This document shows, piece after piece, positions 41,934 through 50,539 of a stretch of DNA of 64,000 nucleotides (positions are counted from its first letter, which is position 1; each line of letters starts with the position of its first letter). The notes below the pieces were generated by a model. The model worked only from the letters and a program-made list of their open reading frames with translations. It did not search any database and was not told the DNA's origin. Origin of the DNA: Sulfopaludibacter sp035606355 (lineage in GTDB: Bacteria > Acidobacteriota > Terriglobia > Bryobacterales > Bryobacteraceae); assembly GCA_035606355.1 (NCBI GenBank), contig DATNFO010000074.1:49477-113476 (forward strand). The letters are read 5' to 3'. Position numbers and translations under genes: made by a program.

Positions 41934-42164
41934 TTAAGAGAAATGATTCGCGCTTTCCTCAATGGCGATCTTTTGGGGATCCACTTCGTAGCCTTCGTCG
42001 TGGACAATTGCGAGCGCTTCGCGTTTCAGTTCGGCCTCGCCGGAATCGGCCATGTGCTTTTCAGAAATCGGCCGTTTGATCACCTCTTCGCCCACCAGGA
42101 TGTGCACTTCCCAGCGTTTTTTATCGGCGTTCCATTCGATTCGTGCCGCGTCCGCCAGTAGCAT
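41934..42164 (-). CDS. Small hypothetical protein (76 aa)
   Basis: A 76-residue soluble protein that I do not recognise. ATG 42164 is preceded by AGGAG at seven bases, so it is preferred to the longer frame reaching 42323. The N-terminal half, ARIEWNADKKRWEVHILVGE followed by EVIKRPIS, looks like a short beta sheet of a DNA- or ligand-binding kind; the C-terminal half is acidic and helical. It is 17 bases upstream of the VWFA gene and divergent from the aminotransferase gene. Confidence 0.7.
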   Translation of the reverse strand: MLLADAARIEWNADKKRWEVHILVGEEVIKRPISEKHMADSGEAELKREALAIVHDEGYEVDPQKIAIEESANHFS

Positions 42165-42223
42165 TTTGGTCTCCTGATCCAAATAGTGGCGCGATTCCGC
42201 AGGTTGCGTCAATCCCCGATAGA

Positions 42224-43345
42224 ATGAGAACGGTGCCACTCGTTCCGCCTTATATCGAATCGCTGCGCCCGTATGAGGCAGGCCGCACAATTGAGAGCGT
42301 ACGCGAACAGTACGGACTCTCACGAATCGCCAAACTGGCCTCGAATGAGAATCCGCTGGGCGCGTCGCCGAAAGCCATTGAAGCGATGACGGGCGCTCTG
42401 GGCGCGCTGAACCTTTATCCCAACGGCGGTTTGGATCTGCGTCAGGTGCTGGCGCGCGAGTTCGATTTGCGCGTGGAGAACGTAATCACCGGCAGCGGCA
42501 GCGAAGGCATCATGAGCAACATCATCCGAGCGTTCCTTTGCGACGAGGATGAAGTGCTCACCACCGAAGCGGCCTTCATCGGCTTTCAGGTGCTGGCGCG
42601 GTCGCGCGGGGTGACGTACCGGACTGTGCCGTATCGCGACTGGCACTACGATTTGCCTGCGCTGGCCGCGCACATCAACGCGAATACGAAAATCATTTAT
42701 CTGGCGAATCCGAATAACCCGACGGGAACCATTTTCACGAAGAGCCAGTTCGACGAGTTCTACAAGCACGTGCCGGAGCGCGTTCTGATCATCCTGGACG
42801 AGGCTTATTTCGAATACGCCAAGGACAATCCCAGGTATCCGGACTCGATGCATTACCGCTACGACAACGTGATCACACTGCGCACGTTTTCGAAGATTTA
42901 CGGTTTGGCGGGCGTGCGCATCGGCTACGGCTTCGCGTATGAAGAGCTGATCCGCAACCTGCTGAAGGTGAAACTGCCGTTCGAGCCCTCGACACCGGCG
43001 CAGGCCGCCGGCATCGGCGCGCTCGCCGATAAGGAGTTTCTGCATCGTTCGCTGGAACTCAACGCGCGCGGCCTGGCCACGCTAACCGCCGGATTGCAGG
43101 AAATCGGACTGACGACGGTGCCGTCGGAAGCGAATTTTGTCATGGCCGTTCTGCCGAATGAGCAGGAGGCCGCGAGAGTTTTCGAAGACTTGCTGAGCCA
43201 GGGCGTGGTCGTGCGTCCGTTGAAGGCGTTCGGGCTGCCGAACTGCATCCGCATCTCCACGGGCACGGACGAAGACAACCGCCTCTGCGTCGAAGCGCTA
43301 AGGAGAACGTATGCCGCAAACGTTGGAGCATCCCGCGCACGTTGA
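42224..43345 (+). CDS. HisC-type aminotransferase (second copy, beside hpd)
   Basis: A 373-residue fold-type I PLP enzyme, starting MRTVPLVPPYIESLRPYEAG at 42224; a longer frame from 42143 has no support. Marks are LASNENPLGASPKA, YLANPNNPTGTI (159-170), ILDEAYFEYA and TFSKIYGLAG with Lys224. It is more like canonical HisC in the N-terminus than the operon copy. Its 3' end overlaps the 4-hydroxyphenylpyruvate dioxygenase gene by 35 bases. HisC-family proteins often accept aromatic amino acids, so this copy may make 4-hydroxyphenylpyruvate from tyrosine; that is inference. Confidence 0.92.
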   Translation: MRTVPLVPPYIESLRPYEAGRTIESVREQYGLSRIAKLASNENPLGASPKAIEAMTGALGALNLYPNGGLDLRQVLAREFDLRVENVITGSGSEGIMSNIIRAFLCDEDEVLTTEAAFIGFQVLARSRGVTYRTVPYRDWHYDLPALAAHINANTKIIYLANPNNPTGTIFTKSQFDEFYKHVPERVLIILDEAYFEYAKDNPRYPDSMHYRYDNVITLRTFSKIYGLAGVRIGYGFAYEELIRNLLKVKLPFEPSTPAQAAGIGALADKEFLHRSLELNARGLATLTAGLQEIGLTTVPSEANFVMAVLPNEQEAARVFEDLLSQGVVVRPLKAFGLPNCIRISTGTDEDNRLCVEALRRTYAANVGASRAR

Positions 43346-44438
43346 GAAGGATTTCCTTCCGCTCAACGGCACGGATTACGTTGAATTCTTCGTTGGAAAC
43401 GCGCGCCAGGCGGCGCACTACTATCGCACGGCCTTTGGGTTCTCGCTGCGTGCCTATCGAGGTCCCGAAACAGGGATACGCGACCGCGCCAGCTACGTGC
43501 TGGTGCAAAACAAGATTCGATTTGTGCTGACAACGCCGCTGCAGCCGGAAGGCGAAGTGGCGGCCCACGTGGGGCTGCACGGCGATGGCGTGAAGGACAT
43601 CGCGCTCTGGGTGGACGACGCGGAATCCGCGTGGCGGGAAACCACGAAGCGCGGCGCCCGCAGCGTGCGCGAGCCGCAGACCTTAACCGATGAGCACGGC
43701 GAGGCGCGCATCGCTTCGATTGCGTTGTACGGGGACACGATCCACACCTTCGTAGAGAGGAAGAACTATCAAGGCGTCTTTTTGCCGGGGTTCGTGGCCG
43801 TGGAGGCGGAAGACCGCATCGCGAGGCCCGCGGGGCTGAAGTATATCGATCACATGGTCGGCAACGTCGGATGGGGCGAGATGAATCGATGGGTGGAGTT
43901 CTATCAGAACGTGATGGGCTTCCGCATGTTCAAGCACTTCGACGATAAGGATATTTCGACGGAGTATTCGGCGCTCATGTCAAAGGTGATGTCGAACGGG
44001 AACGAGCGGGTGAAGTTTCCGATCAATGAGCCGGCCGAAGGGAAGCGGAAGTCGCAGATCGAAGAGTATCTGGAGTTTTATCACGGCCCGGGCGTGCAGC
44101 ATATTGCGATGGCGACGGACAACATCATCGAGACGGTCGGGACGCTTCGGCAGCAGGGCGTGGACTTTCTGCGGGTGCCCAATACCTATTACGAGGACCT
44201 GATCGAGCGGACGGGGCCGATCGATGAACCGGTGGCAGCGCTGCAGGAACTCGGGATTCTGGTGGATCGCGACGATGAAGGTTACATGCTGCAGATCTTC
44301 ACGCGCCCCGTGGAGGATCGTCCGACTTTGTTCTATGAAGTGATTCAGCGGAAAGGAAGCCGCAGCTTCGGTAAGGGGAACTTCAAGGCGCTGTTCGAAG
44401 CGATCGAGCGGGAGCAGGCCCGGCGGGGGAATTTGTAG
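43311..44438 (+). CDS. hpd: 4-hydroxyphenylpyruvate dioxygenase
   Basis: A 375-residue iron(II) dioxygenase that makes homogentisate, in tyrosine breakdown or for tocopherol-type synthesis. Two vicinal-oxygen-chelate domains are present. The iron ligands are His181 (YIDHMVGNVG), His264 (GPGVQHIAMATDN) and Glu343 (FYEVIQRKG). The N-terminal GTDYVEFFVGNARQAAHYY and GYMLQIFTRPVEDRPT further support the call. The start overlaps the aminotransferase gene; homogentisate dioxygenase is not in the window. Confidence 0.96.
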   Translation: MPQTLEHPAHVEKDFLPLNGTDYVEFFVGNARQAAHYYRTAFGFSLRAYRGPETGIRDRASYVLVQNKIRFVLTTPLQPEGEVAAHVGLHGDGVKDIALWVDDAESAWRETTKRGARSVREPQTLTDEHGEARIASIALYGDTIHTFVERKNYQGVFLPGFVAVEAEDRIARPAGLKYIDHMVGNVGWGEMNRWVEFYQNVMGFRMFKHFDDKDISTEYSALMSKVMSNGNERVKFPINEPAEGKRKSQIEEYLEFYHGPGVQHIAMATDNIIETVGTLRQQGVDFLRVPNTYYEDLIERTGPIDEPVAALQELGILVDRDDEGYMLQIFTRPVEDRPTLFYEVIQRKGSRSFGKGNFKALFEAIEREQARRGNL

Positions 44439-44469
44439 GTCGTTTTACCATTTGGTAAAATGTAAAACG
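44433..44469 (+). promoter_or_regulatory. Promoter and palindromic operator of the VapBC-type operon
   Basis: TTGTAG (44433-44438), 17 bases, then TGG-TAAAAT (-10 at 44456-44461). Overlapping it is TTTTACC-ATTT-GGTAAAA (44443-44460) inside a wider pair CGTTTTAC/GTAAAACG (44441-44448 and 44462-44469). Initiation near 44468 leaves almost no leader before GTG 44469. The position suits autorepression by the antitoxin or the complex. Confidence 0.7.
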
Positions 44470-44684
44470 TGGCTAAGCTTTCGAGTAAGTGTCAGCTTGT
44501 TCTTCCCCGGGAGGCTCGGGAGGCTCTGGGTGTCGGGCCGGGGGATGAGGTCGCTGTTCTGGTCAAAGGCGGCCGCGTGATTGTATTGGAGAAGCCCGCC
44601 AGGATCTCCGAGGCGGTGCGGCGGCTTCCCCCATTTAAGTACCCGAAGAATCATGTTCGAAAGGAACGCGACAGTTGGGATTAG
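44469..44684 (+). CDS. vapB: AbrB/SpoVT-type antitoxin of a VapBC pair
   Basis: A 71-residue protein with a swapped-hairpin AbrB DNA-binding domain: SSKCQLVLPREAREALGVGP followed by GDEVAVLVKGGRVIVLEK. It starts at GTG 44469, immediately after a palindromic operator, and overlaps the PIN gene by 10 bases. The basic C-terminal tail (PPFKYPKNHVRKERDSW) would bind the toxin. It should repress its own promoter and block the toxin, by analogy with VapB proteins; this is family knowledge, not shown here. Confidence 0.85.
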   Translation: MAKLSSKCQLVLPREAREALGVGPGDEVAVLVKGGRVIVLEKPARISEAVRRLPPFKYPKNHVRKERDSWD

Positions 44685-45127
44685 CGCGGCTCACCGCGTT
44701 TCTCCATCGCCATCGCCGGATTGCGCTGGATAGCAACATCTTGATCTATGCTGTCGAGCAGAGCCCGGTCTTCGGGGACCTGGCAGCCGGAGTCTTTCGG
44801 TGGTTGGATGCACCTCGGAACTCGGCTGTGGTTTCCACTCTCACCTTTCTGGAAGTTTCAGTGGCTCCGTATCGTGACAACTGCGAGGAACTGGTGGATT
44901 CTTACTACGGCCTGTTTAAGTTGTATCCGCAGTTGGATTGCGTGCCGGTCACGATAGATGTCGCCGATTTAGCGGCTCAATTGCGTGCCGAACATCAGCT
45001 TAAGACGCCGGATGCAATCGTGGCTGCTACCGCAATTCGAAGCGGCGCGACAGCGCTGGTTACTAACGACCCGGTGTTTGACCGCGTTGCCGAATTTGAG
45101 ACCTTGTTGCTGGAACGTTACGCTTAA
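44675..45127 (+). CDS. vapC: PIN-domain ribonuclease toxin (VapC-type)
   Basis: A 150-residue PIN protein. Conserved acidic residues are in IALDSNILIYAVE (first Asp), FLEVSVAP (Glu), KTPDAIVAATA (Asp) and LVTNDPVFD (last Asp), so the metal site is complete. The start is TTG 44675 with AAGGA about nine bases upstream, inside the antitoxin gene's end, giving translational coupling. VapC relatives cleave tRNA or rRNA; the target here is unknown. Confidence 0.87.
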   Translation: MGLARLTAFLHRHRRIALDSNILIYAVEQSPVFGDLAAGVFRWLDAPRNSAVVSTLTFLEVSVAPYRDNCEELVDSYYGLFKLYPQLDCVPVTIDVADLAAQLRAEHQLKTPDAIVAATAIRSGATALVTNDPVFDRVAEFETLLLERYA

Positions 45128-45131
45128 CCGC

Positions 45132-47117
45132 TCATTGCACGGGCAGGGGATCTCTGGGGCTCCTCTGCTTCGACCCCGGCAGCGGCTTTCCCACCGCGTC
45201 GACGGCGTTCCAGATGTCGACCGTTCTTGGGGACTGTATGGCGTTCACAAGGTCCGGGAGATCGTAGTGCTTTAGGACTCCCGGGATTGCGATTTCGGCG
45301 AGGTTGCGATGCAGCGGAGCTTCGACGGCCTGTTTGTACGATGCCGGCGCATTCTCGACGACCACGTGGCGGATTCTTCGATCCGCGGCGGCCGCATGCA
45401 GGGCCACTACTCCTTCGGCTCCATCGCCGTACACGGTGATCGACGAGGGATCTACGTCAGACCGGGCAGTCAGCCAGTTTACGGCCCGTATGACATCATC
45501 GGCCCGCAGTCCGACTAACGTTTTGCCGGCCAACATGGCGCGTAGCGAGAGCAGGTTGAACGGTCCCAGCAGCGATGCGGGCGCCGATGGAGCCGGCGTG
45601 CCTCTGGGTTGAAGTACGAGGACGACGTGCGTTGCCGCCAGCCGTTCGAAGTCCGGCGATGCGGCGGTCTTTTCCATGCTCCGATCGTCAAGCCACAGGA
45701 GCGCGGGTTTGCGGCCCGCCTGCGACGCCGCGCCGAGGATCGCCGGCGCCTCGACTTCGGGCTCCATCTGCAGCGCCAGTGTGTCGACGCGATACGGGCC
45801 GCGCTGGTCCGTCTTCTGGACCATCGCTCGCGGCGCGGGGCCGGGCTCCGCCGTGATGCCGGCGACCGCGCGGACGGTGGCGGGCGAGGTGTCGGGCTTC
45901 TTCGCGATGACGCTTGCCGCTCTCGCCCGGCTGATCGACTCAATCGTCTCTCCGTGCAGCGACGTCGAAAGCTGCCCGGTTGGCGTCACCTGCAGTTCCT
46001 CGGAATGGGTGAGGCGCACTTCTTTGTAATCAGCCGCGCCGCCCTTGAGGTTCTTCACAAAGAAGCCGATGATTTCCGCGCCGATGGGCAGTAAGTTTCC
46101 GTGTCCGCCGGGTCCGGTGATCCACTCGATCTTATCGGCGGCATTGAAGAGTGTGTAGAAGCGCTTAGCTTCTTCGAAGCTTTGCTTCGCGCCGGCGTAG
46201 GGGAACATGTCGGCGGTGGTAGAGACGATGGCGTACGGTTTGGGCGCGGCGAGTTCGACCCAGTCGGCGAAATCGAGATCCGCCGCGAGGAAGCCCGGGA
46301 TGGACTGCTCCGCTTCCTGATTGCCGATGGTGTGCAGCAACTGGTCGTAGCTGGTGATGTAACACGCGGTGGCGGCGGCTTTGACGCGTGGATCGAGCGC
46401 CGCCAGATAAGCGGTCGCGGTGCCGCCGCCGGAGCAGCCGAACGCTCCGATGCGAGCAGCGTCCACGTCCCTGCGCGTAGTGAGGTAGTCGAGCGCGCGC
46501 ACACCGTCGTTGATGAAGTAGCGCGCGACGGCATCGCCGATCAGGAGCGTGGAGAAGGCGGCATGCCCGTGCTCGCCCGTCCCCTGGCCGATCTTGGACT
46601 CTTCGAGTTCGGCGTCATAGTGCTGCAGGCGCTCGCCCTGTCCGACCGGATCCACCGCCATCGCAAGGATTCCGTTTCGCGCGAGATTGACGGCCCAATT
46701 GTACTGGGCGGACTTCGCCGTGGGCTCGTGGCCGGGCGTGATCAGGACGGCGGGGAAAGGCGCGGGGGCGCCCGTAGGTACATAGACATCGGCCGTCACG
46801 AAGAAGTTGGGCAGACTCTCGAACGTGATTTTGTCGATGCGAAATCCGTCGCCGGGCACCGTGCCAAAACTGCGTACAGAGAGCGGGCCGCGATGTTCTG
46901 GGAGCCCGTTCAGTAGCTTGAGGATCTCAGCGCGCACCGCGGTCTGCCGGCGTTCCGCATCCGCGCGGTCCCGCACGGCGGCTATAGCCTGCTCGCGCGC
47001 GGCGAGGTGCTGCCCGGCAATGGCATTGATGTAGCGCTCGACGTCTTTTCGGGGGTCCTTCGTCTGCGAAAGGCACGCAGCCGCGAAAATCACGGTCAGG
47101 CAACTCAGCTTCGCCAT
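45132..47117 (-). CDS. Secreted tandem alpha/beta hydrolase, second domain degenerate
   Basis: A 661-residue exported protein from ATG 47117 (signal LSCLTVIFAAACLSQ). The first hydrolase domain is of the acetyl-xylan-esterase/dienelactone kind: LITPGHEPTAKSAQYNW, nucleophile Ser229 in GAFGCSGGGTA, acid and His later (WITGPGGHGNLLP). The second part (from about residue 460) also looks like an alpha/beta hydrolase, with ITVYGDGAEGVVALHAA, but the nucleophile serine is replaced by glycine, so it is probably inactive and structural. A longer frame to 47180 lacks support. Ester substrate unknown. Confidence 0.85.
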   Translation of the reverse strand: MAKLSCLTVIFAAACLSQTKDPRKDVERYINAIAGQHLAAREQAIAAVRDRADAERRQTAVRAEILKLLNGLPEHRGPLSVRSFGTVPGDGFRIDKITFESLPNFFVTADVYVPTGAPAPFPAVLITPGHEPTAKSAQYNWAVNLARNGILAMAVDPVGQGERLQHYDAELEESKIGQGTGEHGHAAFSTLLIGDAVARYFINDGVRALDYLTTRRDVDAARIGAFGCSGGGTATAYLAALDPRVKAAATACYITSYDQLLHTIGNQEAEQSIPGFLAADLDFADWVELAAPKPYAIVSTTADMFPYAGAKQSFEEAKRFYTLFNAADKIEWITGPGGHGNLLPIGAEIIGFFVKNLKGGAADYKEVRLTHSEELQVTPTGQLSTSLHGETIESISRARAASVIAKKPDTSPATVRAVAGITAEPGPAPRAMVQKTDQRGPYRVDTLALQMEPEVEAPAILGAASQAGRKPALLWLDDRSMEKTAASPDFERLAATHVVLVLQPRGTPAPSAPASLLGPFNLLSLRAMLAGKTLVGLRADDVIRAVNWLTARSDVDPSSITVYGDGAEGVVALHAAAADRRIRHVVVENAPASYKQAVEAPLHRNLAEIAIPGVLKHYDLPDLVNAIQSPRTVDIWNAVDAVGKPLPGSKQRSPRDPLPVQ

Positions 47118-47207
47118 AGATCCATTCTTAACACGTGCGGCAGACGTGACAGGAATGCTTGCCTCTTCCGCCGTGTTCATTCCCGGTACGGTCTTCCCAC
47201 GTTCGGA

Positions 47208-47362
47208 CAGCGCTTGCTGCTTCTCGTCGCCCGCGATTCGCCTTTCGATTCACCTTTTACCGCTCCCTCACGGTCGCGGCTCCGTTAGTAGAATCAACTA
47301 CATACCGAGCCGTGACCGTAGGGGAGCGGTAAACAGTGCCGGGGATTCGATATTTTTTCACA
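47208..47362. repeat. Composite palindromic repeat, copy 4
   Basis: Lies in the divergent gap between the hydrolase and ADOP permease genes. It carries the left flank ATTCGCCTTTCGATTCACC, the near-palindrome CACCTTTTACCGCTCCCTCA to GGGAGCGGTAAACAGTG with loop TAGTAGAATCAACTACAT, and the terminal block TCGATATTTTTTCACA. The right arm has several unmatched changes. Confidence 0.88.
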
Positions 47363-47405
47363 ATTTCAAACCCGTATGGCTTAGCGGCATGCGCCTTGCA
47401 TTTCC

Positions 47406-49811
47406 ATGCAGACCTTTTTCCAGGATCTACGCTTCGGGTTGCGCACCTTGCGGCATGCGCCCGCGTTCACAATTGTTGCCATCCTGACGCTGGCCTTGGG
47501 CATCGGCGCGAACACGGCGATGTTTTCCGTGTTGAATGGACTGCTGCTCCGCGCCCTTCCTTTTCACGATCCCGACCGGCTGGTGACCCTCAACGAAACC
47601 ACTGTGCGCGGGAACGTATCTGTGAACTACGCGAATTTCCTGGATTGGCGCGCGCAAACCCACACCTTCAGCGGAATGGCCGCGGTGCATAACGCCGGCT
47701 TTAATCTGGCGGGCGCGACTCGGTCGGAGCGCGTGGTCGGGCTGGCGGTGTCTGCGAATTTCCTTGCCGTTCTCGGCATACATCCCATGACCGGCCGCGA
47801 TTTTGTGCCGGATGAGGACCGGCCCGGTTCCCCCGCTGTTGCGATGTTGAGTTATGCGTTGTGGCAGACTCATTTCGGCGGCGGCAGGGATGTGCTGGGG
47901 CGCTCGATCACGCTCGACGGCACACCGTTCACGATCATCGCGGTACTGCCTTCCACCTTCGAGGCTACCGAGCAATCGGACATCGTGACTTCGATGGGGC
48001 CGTTCGCCGAGCCGTTGAGCCGCTCGGGGCGTGGCGATACATCGGTGATCGGGCGCTTGGCGAAGGGCGCGACTCTCAATTCGGCGCGCGTCGAAATCGC
48101 CGCCATTGAGGCGAATATCACTGCTCGATATCCGCGAGAGAATCGCGGAATCGGCGTCGCGATGGAGCCGCTGCGCGAGACGTTTCTGGGCGATTCGCGC
48201 ACTCCGGTGCTGGTGCTGTTTGGCGCAGTGTGCTTCGTGCTGCTGATTGCGTGCGTGAATGTCGCCAACCTGTTTCTGGTGCGCGGCTCGGCGCGGTCGC
48301 GCGAAATTGCAGTGCGGCAGGCGTTCGGCGCCAGCCGTATGCGCATCGTGCGGCAGATGCTGACGGAGAGTCTGGTGCTCGCCGTGCTCGGCGGTTGCGC
48401 GGGCCTGCTGCTTGCATTTTGGGGGATCGGCGCGCTGACGCGGGTTGTTCCTGCGGACATCGTGCGCATGATGGACATACAGCCGGATGCGGGCGTGTTC
48501 GCCTTCGCCGGTGGTCTCATTCTCTTCGTGACGGTGGCGAGCGGTCTGATTCCGGCACTGCGCGCGACCCGCCCGCAATTGGCGGGGACGCTAAAGGAAG
48601 CCGGGCGTGGATCTACCGCGGGCGCGGGCCGGCAGAAGCTGCATCGGGTGCTGGCCGTGGCGGAAATGGCGCTCGCGCTGGTGTTGCTGGCCGGTGCGGG
48701 TCTGTTGATGAAGAGCCTCTATCTCTTGTTTCAGGTGGACCCCGGTTTTCGCACCGCAAACGTGCTGACCATGGAAACGGAATTGAACAAGAGCCACTAT
48801 CCGACCGAAGATTCCGTGCACGCATATTGGGATCGCGCGCTGGCGGCGCTGCAATCGGTGCCGGGAGTTTCGGCGGCGGCCGTAGGCACAGTTGTGCCGC
48901 TCACGGGCAATCACACCCGAAGCGACATTTTCTTCATTGGCCTGCCCACGCCGAACCCGGGCGAGTTTCCGCATCCCGATATTCACGTCGTGAGTCCGGA
49001 GTATTGGAATGTGCTGGGCATCCGTCTATATGCTGGCCGGACGTTCAATGAGACCGATCGCGAGGGCGCGCCGCTTGTCGCGGTGGTGAACCAGAGTATC
49101 GCGCGCCAGTATTTCCCGAAAGGCAGTGCGGTGGGCCGGCAAGTAGTGTTGGGCCGTCCGAGTCCTCAGGAGAAAACGGCGACGATCGTCGGAGTGGTGG
49201 CGGACAACAAGCTGTACGGCCTGTCGAGTCCGGCGCGGCTCGAGATTTATTTTCCCTACCGGCAATCGAGTCCGCGGGACATGACGCTGGTGCTGCACAC
49301 GCGCGGCGATCCGGCGGCTGTGGCCGGCGCCGCGCGTACGGCGCTTGCGGCCGTTGATCCCGATCAGCCGCCGTTTCAGATCGCTCCCATGACGCAGTTG
49401 GTCAATGAATCGATGCCTCTGCGGCGGACCACGTGGATCGGTCTCAGTGTGTTCAGCGCGCTGGCGCTCGTGCTGGCCGCCATCGGGATTTACGGCGTAA
49501 TCTCGTATTCGGTGGAGCGGAGGACCCAGGAGATCGGGATCCGTATGGCGGTGGGAGCTCGTCCGGCGGCCGTTTTGTGGATGGTGATGAGCGATGGACT
49601 GCGCCTTGCGGCCGCAGGGGCGGCGGTCGGAATCGTGGCGGGAATGGGCGCCGCGAAAGCGCTTTCCAGTTTGCTGTACGGCACGACGGCGGCAGACCCG
49701 TTGACCTATGCCGCGGTAGCTCTCATTCTATTTGCGGTGGCGGCCGTCGCGTCCTACATTCCGGCAAGAAGAGCAACCCGCTGCGATCCGAATTTGGCGC
49801 TCCGATCATGA
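47406..49811 (+). CDS. ADOP-type ABC transporter permease (FtsX/MacB-like)
   Basis: An 801-residue protein of the acidobacterial duplicated-orphan-permease kind: two MacB/FtsX units in one chain. It begins MQTFFQDLRFGLRTLRHAPA, the ADOP start, then FTIVAILTLALGIGANTAMF. Helices around VLVLFGAVCFVLLIACVNVA and VLGGCAGLLLAFWGIGAL, with ARSREIAVRQAFGASRMRIV, form the first permease; the second follows after a periplasmic part and ends in VGARPAAVLWMVMSDGLRLA. No ATPase gene is adjacent, as is usual for ADOPs. Function is unknown. Confidence 0.92.
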   Translation: MQTFFQDLRFGLRTLRHAPAFTIVAILTLALGIGANTAMFSVLNGLLLRALPFHDPDRLVTLNETTVRGNVSVNYANFLDWRAQTHTFSGMAAVHNAGFNLAGATRSERVVGLAVSANFLAVLGIHPMTGRDFVPDEDRPGSPAVAMLSYALWQTHFGGGRDVLGRSITLDGTPFTIIAVLPSTFEATEQSDIVTSMGPFAEPLSRSGRGDTSVIGRLAKGATLNSARVEIAAIEANITARYPRENRGIGVAMEPLRETFLGDSRTPVLVLFGAVCFVLLIACVNVANLFLVRGSARSREIAVRQAFGASRMRIVRQMLTESLVLAVLGGCAGLLLAFWGIGALTRVVPADIVRMMDIQPDAGVFAFAGGLILFVTVASGLIPALRATRPQLAGTLKEAGRGSTAGAGRQKLHRVLAVAEMALALVLLAGAGLLMKSLYLLFQVDPGFRTANVLTMETELNKSHYPTEDSVHAYWDRALAALQSVPGVSAAAVGTVVPLTGNHTRSDIFFIGLPTPNPGEFPHPDIHVVSPEYWNVLGIRLYAGRTFNETDREGAPLVAVVNQSIARQYFPKGSAVGRQVVLGRPSPQEKTATIVGVVADNKLYGLSSPARLEIYFPYRQSSPRDMTLVLHTRGDPAAVAGAARTALAAVDPDQPPFQIAPMTQLVNESMPLRRTTWIGLSVFSALALVLAAIGIYGVISYSVERRTQEIGIRMAVGARPAAVLWMVMSDGLRLAAAGAAVGIVAGMGAAKALSSLLYGTTAADPLTYAAVALILFAVAAVASYIPARRATRCDPNLALRS

Positions 49812-49912
49812 AGTAACGGTTGCTTCGTGCGCACGTGCCGGAACAAAAAAGTGGATTCTTGTGTGTCCCAAATTCCTTGTCCCTCGCGCTTGAGAAGGGT
49901 GAGGACAAACAC

Positions 49913-50539
49913 ATGTTCCGATACGCGACGCTTCTTCTCATGGCTCTGGCGATTTCCGCCCAGGCCGCTTTAGTTCAGGGCAACCTGGCTGCCGGCGATG
50001 GCATGCTGGTGACCGATACGGCTACCGGCATCGACTGGGTCAAGCCTTTCCTGACTCGCGGGGAAACCTACAACGACGCTGTTGTCCAGGGGCTCGAGAC
50101 CACGTACGGACTCCACTACGCCACTGAACAGCAAGTCGTCGACATGATCGATAACTATTTCGGTAATCCTCCGGTCGGGTCTCCCGGGAGCACCGCCGGG
50201 TGGCAGGACGTTGAGGATTTCTTCAATGTTTTCGGGATCAACCAAAACGGCAATTGCGGCAGTCTGCCCTGTCCGCGAACGCAAGGCTTGACCTCCACGC
50301 TTCTGCCGAGCAATCCGGGAACACATGCCGGCGTCGGCATGATTCAAGTCGGTACGAATGGTTGGATGATTCAAAACAACCCATGGCCGGATGCCGGATT
50401 TGCGGACTTTCAAATGGGTAGCTGGCTCATTCGCGGCGATTCGGCGCCGGCTACTCCCGAGCCCGGGACCACCGGTCTGATCGGCGGCGCGCTCACTTTC
50501 GTGGGCCTCTTGCTGCGCAAACGAACGCGCGCCGATTAG
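49913..50539 (+). CDS. PEP-CTERM sorting-domain protein
   Basis: A 208-residue exported protein from ATG 49913, which has GAGGA at about nine bases; a longer frame from 49820 is unlikely. A signal (ATLLLMALAISAQAALVQG) precedes a body with GMLVTDTATGIDWVKPFLTR, like other PEP-CTERM proteins. The sorting tail is TPEPGTTGLIGGALTFVGLL with LRKR, recognised by exosortase. No exosortase lies in the window. It ends four bases inside the convergent response-regulator gene. Function unknown; surface or extracellular matrix is probable. Confidence 0.88.
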   Translation: MFRYATLLLMALAISAQAALVQGNLAAGDGMLVTDTATGIDWVKPFLTRGETYNDAVVQGLETTYGLHYATEQQVVDMIDNYFGNPPVGSPGSTAGWQDVEDFFNVFGINQNGNCGSLPCPRTQGLTSTLLPSNPGTHAGVGMIQVGTNGWMIQNNPWPDAGFADFQMGSWLIRGDSAPATPEPGTTGLIGGALTFVGLLLRKRTRAD

